A stretch of 32,315 nucleotides of DNA from Flavobacteriaceae bacterium (lineage in GTDB: Bacteria > Bacteroidota > Bacteroidia > Flavobacteriales > Flavobacteriaceae), in assembly GCA_029939235.1 (NCBI GenBank), contig JAOZTG010000018.1:1-32315 (forward strand), in the 5' to 3' direction. Position 1 is the stretch's first letter. Each line of letters begins with the position of its first letter. The notes under the pieces were generated by a model. It saw only the letters and a list, made by a program, of their open reading frames with translations, had not been told where the DNA came from and searched no databases. The translations under genes were made by a program, and so were the position numbers. Positions 9,573 to 19,488 of the stretch are shown piece by piece.

Positions 9573-11855
9573 TTAAACAGACTCTTTTTTTGATTTCCAT
9601 TGTGCATCAACAACAGCAACACTTACCATATTAACAATTTCATCAACACTTGCATGTAATTGTAATAAATGCACTGATTTTTCAAGTCCCATAATTAATG
9701 GTCCGATAGAATCAATCTTATTGAGTTCTTTTAATAATTTATAACTTATGTTTGCAGCTTCAAGATTTGGGTATATCAAACCATTCACTTTTTTTCCTTC
9801 AATTTTTGAAAAAGGAAATTTTTCAGAGCGCATTTGCGTGTTTAAGGCAAAATCAACCTGTAATTCACCATCGATTTCAATATGAGGATGAGATTCATGG
9901 ATCATCTCTGCTGCTTTTAATATTTTTTTAGCTGAATCTGATTTAGATGAACCGAAATTTGAATGGGAAACAAAAGCCAAAATAGGATTCAAACCAAACA
10001 TTTTCATGGTAGAGTAGGTTAATCTTGAAATTTCTACTAATTCCTCTGGACTAGGATCAATGTTCAAGGCTGTATCCGACAAAAATAGCGGACCTCTATC
10101 AGTTAACATTAGATTTGTTGCAGATACCTTGTTAATACCTTTTTCCTTATTGATCAATTCTATAATTGGTTTTGCAACAATTGGGTAGCTACTGGAGTAG
10201 CCTGTAACCAATGCATCTGCTAAATCATTATTTACCATCATGGATGCAAAATAATTACGATTTCGCATTCGTTTACGAGCTTCCAGTTTTGTAATCCCTT
10301 TGCGTTGTTTTCGATTCCAGTAAATATCAGCAAATTGATTTCTTCTTTTTTCCTCTTTTTTGGACAAAGGATCAATCATTGGAATTTCTGCATCAAACTT
10401 AATCTCTTTCATCAATTTAGAAATTACTTCTTTATTTCCAAGTAAGATTGGTTTTGCAATTCCTTCTTCATACACAATTTGAGCGGCTTTTAGAACATCC
10501 ATATGATCTGCTTCTGTAAAGATCACTCTCTTTGGATTTGTTTTTGCCCGATTGGTAATGGTTCGTAATAGTTTATTTCCTGATCCTAAACGTTCTTCAA
10601 GCCCTTCAATATAAGCATCCCAATCAGTTATTGGTTTTCTTGCCACACCTGTTTCCATGGCTGCTTTTGCCACTGCAGGTGGAACTTTAGAGATCAATCT
10701 TATATCAAATGGTTTTGGAATAATATATTCTTTACCAAAATGAATGTTTTTTTCGTGATAGGCAATGTTCACCTGGTCCGGTACAATTTCTTTTGCGAGT
10801 TCTGCCAAAGCATGCACAGCAGCCATTTTCATTTCTTCATTGATTTTTGAGGCTCTCACATCTAAAGCTCCTCTAAAAATAAATGGAAACCCTAAAACGT
10901 TGTTCACCTGGTTAGGATAATCAGATCTGCCGGTAGCCATTATAACATCTTTTCTGGTTTTTACAGCCAGGTCATAGTTGATTTCAGCAGTTGGATTTGC
11001 CATCGCAAAAACAATAGGATCTTTAGCCATGGTTAACAGCATTTCCGGACTTACTATGTCTCCTTTTGACAGACCAATAAAAACATCTGATCCTATCATT
11101 GCCTCTTCTAAGGTGTTGACATCTCTTTCTGTCGCAAATTCTTCCTTTTGAGAAGATAAATTCCCTCTGTCTTTTCTGATAACACCCTTGCTATCACACA
11201 TTATTATATTCTCACCTCTCACACCTATTTTCTTGTATAATTTTGAGCAGGAAATTGCTGCTGCTCCTGCGCCACTTACAACAAGTATCACATCTTTAGG
11301 GTCTTTTTTAACAAGCTCCATAGCATTTTTTAATGCGGCAGTAGATATAATTGCGGTACCATGCTGGTCATCATGCATTACAGGAATGTCCAGTTCTTCT
11401 ATAAGTCGTCTTTCTATTTCAAAAGCTTCAGGAGCTTTGATGTCTTCTAAGTTAATTCCACCAAAAGTTGGCGAAATGGCTTTTACAGTTGCAATAAACT
11501 TATCGATATCTTTTTCATCTACTTCAATATCGAACACGTCAATATCTGCAAATATCTTGAATAATAATCCTTTACCTTCCATAACCGGTTTAGATGCTGC
11601 CGGACCTATATCTCCCAAGCCTAATACTGCTGTTCCGTTTGAAATAACAGCTACTAAATTACCTTTGGAAGTGTAATTGTAACTTTTTTCTGGATTTTTT
11701 TCAATTTCTAAGCATGGATCAGCTACACCTGGAGTGTATGCCAAACCTAGATCTCGTTGGGTTGCATATTTTTTGGTTGGTACAACCTGAATTTTACCTG
11801 GAGTTGGAAACTCATGATAATTTAAAGCGTCTTTTTTATTTATTTTTTTTGACAT
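9573..11855 (-). CDS. maeB: NADP-dependent malic enzyme with C-terminal phosphotransacetylase-like domain
   Basis: 760 aa; malic enzyme core (LAYTPGVADPCLEIEKNP, VMHDDQHGTAIISTAALKNA, FAMANPTAEI, ATGRSDYPNQVNNVLGFPFIFRGALDVRA) plus phosphotransacetylase-like C-terminus (RVIFTEADHMDVLKAAQIV...). Confidence 0.95.
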   Translation of the reverse strand: MSKKINKKDALNYHEFPTPGKIQVVPTKKYATQRDLGLAYTPGVADPCLEIEKNPEKSYNYTSKGNLVAVISNGTAVLGLGDIGPAASKPVMEGKGLLFKIFADIDVFDIEVDEKDIDKFIATVKAISPTFGGINLEDIKAPEAFEIERRLIEELDIPVMHDDQHGTAIISTAALKNAMELVKKDPKDVILVVSGAGAAAISCSKLYKKIGVRGENIIMCDSKGVIRKDRGNLSSQKEEFATERDVNTLEEAMIGSDVFIGLSKGDIVSPEMLLTMAKDPIVFAMANPTAEINYDLAVKTRKDVIMATGRSDYPNQVNNVLGFPFIFRGALDVRASKINEEMKMAAVHALAELAKEIVPDQVNIAYHEKNIHFGKEYIIPKPFDIRLISKVPPAVAKAAMETGVARKPITDWDAYIEGLEERLGSGNKLLRTITNRAKTNPKRVIFTEADHMDVLKAAQIVYEEGIAKPILLGNKEVISKLMKEIKFDAEIPMIDPLSKKEEKRRNQFADIYWNRKQRKGITKLEARKRMRNRNYFASMMVNNDLADALVTGYSSSYPIVAKPIIELINKEKGINKVSATNLMLTDRGPLFLSDTALNIDPSPEELVEISRLTYSTMKMFGLNPILAFVSHSNFGSSKSDSAKKILKAAEMIHESHPHIEIDGELQVDFALNTQMRSEKFPFSKIEGKKVNGLIYPNLEAANISYKLLKELNKIDSIGPLIMGLEKSVHLLQLHASVDEIVNMVSVAVVDAQWKSKKESV

Positions 11856-11918
11856 TTTGTTTAGATTTAAATCTTATGCAAAATTAATAGATAAATTTAG
11901 GAAGAAAGCCAACAAATA

Positions 11919-12845
11919 TCAGTTTTTAAAGATACTTATGTTACGTTTTAATCCTGGAAATTTAGTTCTTTTTACCGCAGATTTCTTAAAGATTCTTTTA
12001 AAGATATCTTCTGTGATCTCCTCCCAATCATGTTTTGTCATTTGTAAAAGATCAGGATGGGGTTTGAATTTTTCTTCCTTGTGAGGTAAAGAGAACCGAT
12101 TCCAAGGGCAAACATTTTGGCAAATATCACAGCCAAAGATCCAGTCGTCAAATTTTCCTTTCATCGAGGAAGGGATCTCATTTTTCAATTCAATGGTAAA
12201 ATAGGAAATACATTTACTTCCGTTTATAGAATTGTCAGGTAGAATTGCTTCTGTCGGACAAGCATCTATACATTTTGTACAATTGCCACAATGATCTGTT
12301 TTAAACTCATTATCATATACAAGTTCAAGATCTAAAATAATTTCTGCTAAAAAATGAAAAGATCCTTTTTGTGGGGTTATTAATAAGGAATGTTTGCCAA
12401 TCCATCCCAGTCCGCTTTTTTTTGCCCAAGCCCGCTCTAAAACAGGAGCAGAATCTGTGAAAACACGGGCATTTACCTCTCCTGTCTTTTCTGTAATATA
12501 ATTTAAGAGTTCAAATAATTTGTCTTTGATGATATGGTGATAATCTTCACCATAAGCATATTTTGAAATTTTATATGTATTGGCTGACGGAGATTTATCT
12601 GTATAATAATTGTATTGTAAACTTATAACTGATTTTGCTCCGGGAACTAATAGTGTAGGATCTAATCGCTTATCAAAATGATTTTTCATATAACTCATTT
12701 CTCCATGAAAACCATTTTGTAACCATTTTTCTAATCTTGGAGCTTCTTCTTCTAAAAATTCGGCTTTGGCAATTCCACAGGAAGAAAAACCGAGGCGTCG
12801 GGCTTCAGTTTTGATAAACTGCGTATGAGTATGTTTATTATTCAG
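11919..12845 (-). CDS. queG: Epoxyqueuosine reductase QueG; reading frame extends upstream of the listed ORF to a CTG codon
   Basis: Ferredoxin-type motifs [16 protein letters not shown] and [42 protein letters not shown]. The listed ATG (12698) is internal: upstream in frame reads (L)[52 protein letters not shown], with an in-frame TAA two codons before CTG (12843-12845). Confidence 0.88.
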   Translation of the reverse strand: MNNKHTHTQFIKTEARRLGFSSCGIAKAEFLEEEAPRLEKWLQNGFHGEMSYMKNHFDKRLDPTLLVPGAKSVISLQYNYYTDKSPSANTYKISKYAYGEDYHHIIKDKLFELLNYITEKTGEVNARVFTDSAPVLERAWAKKSGLGWIGKHSLLITPQKGSFHFLAEIILDLELVYDNEFKTDHCGNCTKCIDACPTEAILPDNSINGSKCISYFTIELKNEIPSSMKGKFDDWIFGCDICQNVCPWNRFSLPHKEEKFKPHPDLLQMTKHDWEEITEDIFKRIFKKSAVKRTKFPGLKRNISIFKN

Positions 12846-12848
12846 ATT

Positions 12849-13066
12849 TTATAATTTTTCTAAAAACCATTTAATGTTGGAGCAATGATTACATACATAA
12901 CAATTGGCTGATTTGTTAGCCCAATCAATATTCATCATGCTGAAGGTTTTGGTATTTAATTGTGCTTCGCGATGAATAAATTTATCGTGTCCACAAATAT
13001 CACACTTCAATTTTTACCCTTTACAAAAATATGTTCTGCTGGTTTTTCTTTTGAAAACAATCCCAT
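12849..13066 (-). pseudogene. Small zinc-ribbon protein (DUF2082-like / Zn-ribbon nucleic-acid-binding type), split by an apparent 1-nt frameshift
   Basis: Frame 1 from ATG 13066: MGLFSKEKPAEHIFVKGKN* (stop 13007-13009). Frame 2 from TTG 13010: (L)KCDICGHDKFIHREAQLNTKTFSMMNIDWANKSANCYVCNHCSNIKWFLEKL*. Joining them by adding one A to the A5 run gives a single 4-Cys zinc ribbon. Confidence 0.75.
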
Positions 13067-13110
13067 GGTTGAATAATTTAGCAGGAGTATGATTTAATTA
13101 CATTTTGATT

Positions 13111-14133
13111 CTAAAACAAATCTCCCTGAATACTTCCTTTTACTTTTCCTAAATGTTTGTAAGCTAATTCAGTAACTTCTCTCCCTCGTGGTGTTCGCAT
13201 GATAAATCCCTCCTGTATTAAAAAAGGTTCGTAAACTTCTTCAATAGTTTCCACATTTTCTCCTACAGCTGTTGCAATAGTACTGACACCAACAGGGCCA
13301 CCTTTGAATTTTTCAATGATCGTAAGTAAGATCTTATTGTCCATTTCATCCAAACCATGCGTATCTACATGTAAAGCGTTTAAGGCATATTTCGCAATTT
13401 GAATATCAATACTGCCATTCCCTTTAATTTGGGCAAAATCTCTTACTCTTCTTAATAGTGCATTTGCAATTCGTGGTGTTCCCCGGCTTCTGCCTGCTAT
13501 TTCAATTGACGCTTCCATGGAATTACCAACCTTTAAGATTTTAGAACTTCGCTGTATAATATTGGTTAATAATTCAGTATTGTAGTAATGTAAACGACTG
13601 CTAATGCCAAAACGAGCACGCATTGGAGCAGTTAATAGTCCTGATCTGGTGGTTGCACCAATTAGTGTAAATGGTTCTAAATTGATCTGAACTGTACGTG
13701 CATTTGGTCCGGATTCAATCATAATATCAATCTTATAATCTTCCATGGCAGAATACAAATACTCCTCAATAACCGGACTCAATCTATGAATTTCGTCTAT
13801 GAATAAAACATCTCTTGTCCCTAAATTAGTGAGTAGACCTGCCAGATCTCCAGGTTTATCTAAAACAGGACCAGATGTAACTTTAATATTGGTTTTTAAT
13901 TCGTTTGCAAGAATATGAGCAAGTGTTGTTTTTCCTAATCCCGGTGGGCCGTGAAAAAGTGTATGATCCAGAGCTTCTTCTCTTTGGTTAGCTGCCTCAA
14001 CAAATATCTTTAGGTTTTCCAAGACCTGTTCCTGACCGGTAAAATCATCAAATGAAAGCGGGCGTAATTTTTTCTCTACATCAATCTCAGCCTGATCAAA
14101 ATTTTTATTTGTAGCATCTAAGTTTTCATTCAT
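13111..14133 (-). CDS. ruvB: Holliday junction branch migration helicase RuvB
   Basis: 340 aa; [19 protein letters not shown], Walker [14 protein letters not shown], Walker [43 protein letters not shown]. Confidence 0.98.
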   Translation of the reverse strand: MNENLDATNKNFDQAEIDVEKKLRPLSFDDFTGQEQVLENLKIFVEAANQREEALDHTLFHGPPGLGKTTLAHILANELKTNIKVTSGPVLDKPGDLAGLLTNLGTRDVLFIDEIHRLSPVIEEYLYSAMEDYKIDIMIESGPNARTVQINLEPFTLIGATTRSGLLTAPMRARFGISSRLHYYNTELLTNIIQRSSKILKVGNSMEASIEIAGRSRGTPRIANALLRRVRDFAQIKGNGSIDIQIAKYALNALHVDTHGLDEMDNKILLTIIEKFKGGPVGVSTIATAVGENVETIEEVYEPFLIQEGFIMRTPRGREVTELAYKHLGKVKGSIQGDLF

Positions 14134-14160
14134 ATTAACAAAGGTAAAGAATAATAAGAA

Positions 14161-14562
14161 TTAATTATCAATTTCTGATGCAATCACGATAGCACCCGGA
14201 TATTCTTTTTTTATTTCAACAACTTGTCTGTCTGCTTCAAGCCGAGTTCTGTAATTTCCAACCTGTACTTTCCATTGAGGTGAACTAAAAACAATTTTGG
14301 TCTTAATTCCAGGAAAAAGAGCTTTAAACTCATCTTTTATTTTATAGGAATTCTTTTCATTGCCATAAAACAGTTGAATCTTATAGCCTTGAATTGTTTT
14401 TAAACTTTTATTGAATTGTTTTTTCTTGGCAACAGTTTCATCAATTTTTGCACTTGTCTCAATTTTAACAACTCCTTCTGTTTGCTGGGCAAAACTAATT
14501 ACAGGAAATAATGCTAAAAGAAAAATACTAAAAAAGACTATTTTTTTGTTTAAAATCAGCAT
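14161..14562 (-). CDS. SPOR-domain secreted protein
   Basis: Signal peptide, then GYKIQLFYGNEKNSYKIKDEFKALFPGIKTKIVFSSPQWKVQVGNYRTRLEADRQVVEIKKEYPGAIVI, a SPOR-like domain. Confidence 0.85.
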   Translation of the reverse strand: MLILNKKIVFFSIFLLALFPVISFAQQTEGVVKIETSAKIDETVAKKKQFNKSLKTIQGYKIQLFYGNEKNSYKIKDEFKALFPGIKTKIVFSSPQWKVQVGNYRTRLEADRQVVEIKKEYPGAIVIASEIDN

Positions 14563-14664
14563 AAAATATAATTTTTTTACAAATCTAAAAGAATGTTTTT
14601 AAGTAGCAGGCATATTTTTCTATTTAGAATGATTATAAATTAACTTTAACATAATAATAACACT

Positions 14665-14693
14665 TTGACCATAAGCTATAAAATGTATTTTTG
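14665..14693 (+). promoter_or_regulatory. Predicted Bacteroidetes-type promoter for actABCDEF
   Basis: TTG (14665-14667), 18 nt, TATTTTTG (14686-14693); fits TTG-N~19-TAnnTTTG. About 120 nt upstream of actA ATG. Confidence 0.55.
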
Positions 14694-14813
14694 TAAAAGA
14701 TAAATCAAAGATGACATTTGTCATATAATTAATTTGATTTAGAAAAATAGTGCACCTTAATTATTTTATGTGTTCTATTTTATAAAACTTAAATAATCCA
14801 AATAAAAGTTGTA

Positions 14814-16307
14814 ATGCAAAGCAGTACATTAAAAAAATTATTAACCGGACTATCTTTTCTTTTCTTATTAACGATAAATTTATATGCGCAGGGAGATCCG
14901 GTTAACGGGAAAAAATTATACAATGCAAATTGTGCAGCATGTCATAAATTAGACAAGAAACTTATTGGTCCACCCTTAAAAGGTGTTAGCGAGAAGAGAA
15001 GTAAAGAATGGTTGCATGCCTGGATCAAGGATAACAATGCCTTAAGAGCCAGTGGCGATAAGGATGCAATTGCTATTTTTGAAGAATATAATGGTATGCC
15101 AATGATAGCATATCCACAGTTTTCTGATCAGGATATTGATGATGTTCTTGCTTATACAGATGATAAGCCTGTTGAATCAAATACCGCTGTTGCATCAACT
15201 CAAAAGGCGGATCCAAAAGTTGCCATAGGAAAAAAATTATTCCAGACCAATTGTGCAGCATGTCATAAATTAGATAAAAAATTAATTGGCCCTCCGCTTG
15301 CTAATGTTGCTGATAAAAGATCGAACGAATGGTTACATGCCTGGATTAAAGATAACAATGCTTTACGTGCCAGTGGTGATAAGGATGCAATTGCTATTTT
15401 TGAAGAATATAATGGTATGCCAATGACGCCATATCCTCAGTTTTCTGCTGATGATATTGACGCGATCTTAGCTTATACTACAGCAGGTGATGTTAAACAA
15501 ATTGCAACAGCACAGGTCGCTGAAACTGATATGGTAGCAACTTCAAAAAGTTCAACAACATGGATAAGTTATCTAATTGTATTTGTAATTTTATTATTGG
15601 CAGCTGCAGTATTTATTGCAAGTAATAATGGATTCTTAAAAATAGTAACTACTATTTTTGTAATGCTTTTATTAACGTATATTTTATTTGATGCCTTATT
15701 TGATATTGGTGTTGATCAGGATTATCAACCAATTCAACCCATAGCATTTTCTCACACAATCCACGCAGGCGATAATTTAATTGACTGTGAATATTGTCAC
15801 TCTTCTGCAAAGAATAGTAAAACTTCAGGTATTCCTTCTGTAAATGTTTGTATGAACTGTCATAAAAGTATTACCGATTATAATGGTCCTGTTAAATCAG
15901 AAGAAGAGAAAGAATTTTATGATACAGAGATTCAAAAAATTTATGATGCAATTGGATGGGATGTAGAGAAGTTAGCATATATAGAGAATTATGAACAAAA
16001 ACCTATAAAATGGGTAAGAGTGCATAATTTACCTGATTTTGTGTATTACAACCACTCACAACACGTTAATGTTGCAGGATTAGAATGTCAGGAATGTCAT
16101 GGACCTGTTGAAGAAATGGATGAAGTTTATCAATACTCTCCTCTAACAATGTCATGGTGTTTAGATTGTCATATAGAAACAAATGTTGATCTGAAAGGCA
16201 ATGAATATTATGCAAAAATTCATGAAGAACTGGCAAAGAAATTTGGTGTTGAGCAAGTAACAATTGCACAATTAGGTGGTAAAGAGTGTGGTAAGTGTCA
16301 CTATTAA
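14814..16307 (+). CDS. actA: ActA, multiheme cytochrome c subunit of alternative complex III, with two tandem monoheme cytochrome c domains at the N-terminus
   Basis: Seven CXXCH motifs: CAACH x2 (N-terminal domains), then CEYCH, CMNCH, CQECH, CLDCH, CGKCH (pentaheme part) after a TM region. First gene of an ActB-F cluster. Confidence 0.93.
   Translation: MQSSTLKKLLTGLSFLFLLTINLYAQGDPVNGKKLYNANCAACHKLDKKLIGPPLKGVSEKRSKEWLHAWIKDNNALRASGDKDAIAIFEEYNGMPMIAYPQFSDQDIDDVLAYTDDKPVESNTAVASTQKADPKVAIGKKLFQTNCAACHKLDKKLIGPPLANVADKRSNEWLHAWIKDNNALRASGDKDAIAIFEEYNGMPMTPYPQFSADDIDAILAYTTAGDVKQIATAQVAETDMVATSKSSTTWISYLIVFVILLLAAAVFIASNNGFLKIVTTIFVMLLLTYILFDALFDIGVDQDYQPIQPIAFSHTIHAGDNLIDCEYCHSSAKNSKTSGIPSVNVCMNCHKSITDYNGPVKSEEEKEFYDTEIQKIYDAIGWDVEKLAYIENYEQKPIKWVRVHNLPDFVYYNHSQHVNVAGLECQECHGPVEEMDEVYQYSPLTMSWCLDCHIETNVDLKGNEYYAKIHEELAKKFGVEQVTIAQLGGKECGKCHY
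14931..15472 (+). repeat. Tandem duplication of a monoheme cytochrome c module inside actA (321-bp period)
   Basis: CAACHKLDKKLIGPP...EWLHAWIKDNNALRASGDKDAIAIFEEYNGMPM..YPQFS..DID occurs twice, 107 codons apart. DNA identity includes a 49-bp exact match (15057-15105 = 15378-15426). Confidence 0.95.
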
Positions 16308-16332
16308 GAAAGTGATCAAAAATTAGAATTAA

Positions 16333-16364
16333 AAAGATTTGAAATAAATTTGATTCAAATCTTT
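16333..16364. repeat. Stem-loop in actA-actB intergenic region
   Basis: 11-bp perfect inverted repeat AAAGATTTGAA (16333-16343) / TTCAAATCTTT (16354-16364), 10-nt loop. Confidence 0.75.
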
Positions 16365-16387
16365 AAATCATTAAATAAAAATTATAA

Positions 16388-19300
16388 ATGGCATCTAACA
16401 AGAAATACTGGAAAAGTGTTGAAGAGCTAAACGAAAATAGTTCGATTGTTGAAAAGCTAAATAGAAATGAATTTGTGGAAGATATTCCTACAGATAAATT
16501 TTTAGGTGATAAAGAAACTTTAGAAACCAGTGAAACTTCACGAAGAGACTTTTTAAAATATGTTGGATTTTCAACTGCAGTTGCTTCTTTGGCAGCATGT
16601 GAAGGTCCTGTTGTGAACTCTATTCCTTATGTTATCAAACCGGATGATATTATTCCGGGAGTTGCTGATTATTATGCAACTACAATGGCTGATGGTTATG
16701 ATTTTGCTAATATTTTAGTAAAAGTTCGTGAAGGGCGTCCAATCAAAATTGAACCAAATAAAGATTCTGAAAACGGATCAACAAACGCGAGAGTACAGGC
16801 ATCGGTTTTGTCATTGTATGATGATAATCGTTTACGAGGATCCTTAGCCAAAGGATCTGCTATAGATTATAAAACTTTAGATACGGAAGTTATTTCTAAA
16901 TTGAATGCTTTAAAGGAACAAGGTAAAAAAATTATTTTCTTAACCGGAACATGCGCCAGCCCATCAACAAAAAGTTTGATGAACAAATTTACCGAGTCCT
17001 ATGGTAATGTGGAACATGTAGTATATGATGCCGTTTCAGAAAGTGCTGCTTTAAATGCATTTGAAAAAATGTATGGAACCAGAGCTTTACCCGATTATAA
17101 TTTTGCAAATGCAGATGTAATTGTTTCTGTTGGAGCTGACTTTTTAGGTGATTGGCAAGGAGGTAATTTTGAAGTAGGATATGCTAAAGGGAGAGTTCCT
17201 AAAAGTGGAAAAATGTCACGACATATTCAATTTGAATCTAATATGACATTAACCGGAGGAAATGCCGATAAAAGAATTATCGTAAAACCATCGGAACAAG
17301 CTTTAGTTTTAATAAAATTATATAATGCAATTGTTAAAGGTGTTTCTACAAGGGAAGCATCACCATTAAATGATGCTGTACTAAAAGCTGCGGCACAAAT
17401 TAAAAAAGCCGGTAAGAATGCTGTCTTTGTAACAGGTATTCAGGATGATAATGCACAATTATTAGCCTTGGCTATTAACAATCATATCCAAAGTAGCGTT
17501 ATTGATGTTGTAACTACAAAAAATATTCGTCACGGTAATGATGCTAAAGTTGCTCAATTATTTAATGATATAAAAGCCGGAAATGTTGGAGCTTTGATTA
17601 CTCATAATACAAACCCGGTTTATACTTTACCTAAAGGAGCAGAATTTGGCGAAGCGTTGAAAAAAGTGAGTTTAACTGTTGCTTTTTCAATGTCAGCTAA
17701 TGAAACAACCAATGCTTCACAATATGTAATTGCAACGCCACATTATTTAGAGTCGTGGGGTGATGTAATGATCAAAAAAGGTCAGTACAGTTTGGTACAG
17801 CCTACCATTAATAAATTGTTTGATACTCGTCAGTTTCAGGATACTTTAATGAAATGGACAAATACTCCCGGTACTTTTTATGATTATTTAAAAGGTAGAT
17901 GGACTGGATCTGTTTTGGGAGGTAAATCATGGAACAGAACTTTGCATGATGGAACTTTTAATGTTGCTTCAGAAGAAAGTGAGGTTATAGTGAATGAAAT
18001 TGATATCAATGCGGCTGGTTCTGCATTGTCAAAAATAAAAGGTTCGGATCTTGAATTAACGGTTTATACAAAAACCGGTTTAGGTGATGGTCAGCAGGCA
18101 AATAATCCATGGCTACAGGAATTACCTGATCCGATTACAAGAACTTCCTGGGATAATTACTTACTCATCTCTCGTATTGATGCTGAAAAATTTGGATTGA
18201 AGAATTGGACAGTAGATAATGGAGCCTTAGATGGTAACATGGTGAATATTGTTGCCAATGGAGTAACAGTGAGTAACGTACCGGTCTATATTCAACCTGG
18301 TCAGGCACCCGGTTCAGTTGCAATGGCTTTAGGTTATGGAAGAACAGGATTACATAAAAATATGAATGTTGGTGTAAATGCTTATCCTTTAGCAGGAGGT
18401 GTTTTTCAAAATGCCATCATTGAAAAAGTATCTGGTGAGCATAAATTTGCCTGTGTTCAGCTTCAGCATACAATCATGGGTAGAGAAGGAGAGATCACAA
18501 AGGAAACCACCTTAGATGATTTTATTTCAAAACCAAAAGATGAATGGAATGAGGAACCTAAATTTTCACTGGATCACCAGGAAGTAACTCAAGATAAAGT
18601 TAATTTATGGACAAAATTTGATGATTCTTTAGGAACAAAATTCAATTTATCAATAGACCTTGCATCTTGTACAGGTTGTGCTGCGTGTGTAATTGCATGT
18701 CATGCTGAAAATAATGTACCGGTCGTAGGTAAAGAAGAAATTAGAAAAAGTAGAGATATGCACTGGTTGCGTATTGATAGGTACTACTCAAGTGATATGA
18801 CCGTTGAAAAAGGAAAAGAGGAAGGTATATTTGGAACAGGTGATTTTTTCAATGCCCAAACACATCCGTCAGATGCGCCGGAAGTTTCTTTCCAGCCAGT
18901 AATGTGTCAACACTGTAATCATGCTCCTTGTGAAACAGTTTGTCCGGTAGCGGCAACTTCTCATGGTATTCAGGGTCAAAATCAAATGGCGTATAACCGT
19001 TGTATAGGTACACGTTATTGTGCAAATAACTGTCCGTACAAAGTTCGTAGATTTAACTGGTTTAAATATGCAAACAACAATGAGTTTGATTTCAACATGA
19101 ATAATGATCTGGGTAAAATGGTATTGAATCCTGATGTGGTTGTTCGTTCACGTGGTGTAATGGAAAAATGTTCCATGTGTATTCAGATGACTCAGGCAAC
19201 TATTTTACAAGCTAAGAAAGAAGGAAGACCGGTTAAAGATGGTGAATTCCAGACAGCATGTTCAAATGCATGTTCAAGTGGAGCGATGGTATTTGGTGAT

Positions 19301-19429
19301 ATCAATGATAAATCAACGAAGGTATCACATATGCATGAAGATGATAGAACTTTTAAATTACTTGATTTTGTGGGAACAAAACCAAATGTATTCTATCAGT
19401 TAAAAGTTAAAAATACCAGCGAAGCTTAA
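16388..19429 (+). CDS. actB: ActB, molybdopterin-oxidoreductase-like and Fe-S subunit of alternative complex III (Tat substrate)
   Basis: Tat motif SRRDFLKYVGFSTAVASLAAC; long molybdopterin-like domain; Fe-S motifs CTGCAACVIACH, CQHCNHAPCETVCP, CIGTRYCANNCPYKVRRFNW, CSMCIQM...CSNACSSGA. Confidence 0.95.
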   Translation: MASNKKYWKSVEELNENSSIVEKLNRNEFVEDIPTDKFLGDKETLETSETSRRDFLKYVGFSTAVASLAACEGPVVNSIPYVIKPDDIIPGVADYYATTMADGYDFANILVKVREGRPIKIEPNKDSENGSTNARVQASVLSLYDDNRLRGSLAKGSAIDYKTLDTEVISKLNALKEQGKKIIFLTGTCASPSTKSLMNKFTESYGNVEHVVYDAVSESAALNAFEKMYGTRALPDYNFANADVIVSVGADFLGDWQGGNFEVGYAKGRVPKSGKMSRHIQFESNMTLTGGNADKRIIVKPSEQALVLIKLYNAIVKGVSTREASPLNDAVLKAAAQIKKAGKNAVFVTGIQDDNAQLLALAINNHIQSSVIDVVTTKNIRHGNDAKVAQLFNDIKAGNVGALITHNTNPVYTLPKGAEFGEALKKVSLTVAFSMSANETTNASQYVIATPHYLESWGDVMIKKGQYSLVQPTINKLFDTRQFQDTLMKWTNTPGTFYDYLKGRWTGSVLGGKSWNRTLHDGTFNVASEESEVIVNEIDINAAGSALSKIKGSDLELTVYTKTGLGDGQQANNPWLQELPDPITRTSWDNYLLISRIDAEKFGLKNWTVDNGALDGNMVNIVANGVTVSNVPVYIQPGQAPGSVAMALGYGRTGLHKNMNVGVNAYPLAGGVFQNAIIEKVSGEHKFACVQLQHTIMGREGEITKETTLDDFISKPKDEWNEEPKFSLDHQEVTQDKVNLWTKFDDSLGTKFNLSIDLASCTGCAACVIACHAENNVPVVGKEEIRKSRDMHWLRIDRYYSSDMTVEKGKEEGIFGTGDFFNAQTHPSDAPEVSFQPVMCQHCNHAPCETVCPVAATSHGIQGQNQMAYNRCIGTRYCANNCPYKVRRFNWFKYANNNEFDFNMNNDLGKMVLNPDVVVRSRGVMEKCSMCIQMTQATILQAKKEGRPVKDGEFQTACSNACSSGAMVFGDINDKSTKVSHMHEDDRTFKLLDFVGTKPNVFYQLKVKNTSEA

Positions 19430-19488
19430 TTGCAATTTCGTTGATCGAATAAGAAAACAAGAAGAATAAATTAATATTATAAAATACT

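Noticed and set aside
11863-11874. AGATTTAAATCT palindrome before the malic enzyme gene
   Set aside because: 12 bp, AT-rich and likely frequent by chance; no further support.
11188-12084. Plus-strand ORFs antisense to malic enzyme and queG (11188-11676, 11857-12084)
   Set aside because: Shadow ORFs without domain support or their own signals.
14580-14608. CAAATCTA (minus TAGATTTG) as a promoter for the SPOR gene
   Set aside because: The -7 fits, but the -33 position reads CTG rather than TTG; too weak to list as a feature.
15073-16269. Minus-strand ORFs inside actA (15073-15261, 16066-16269)
   Set aside because: Antisense to heme-motif coding DNA; the peptide merely mirrors the repeat.
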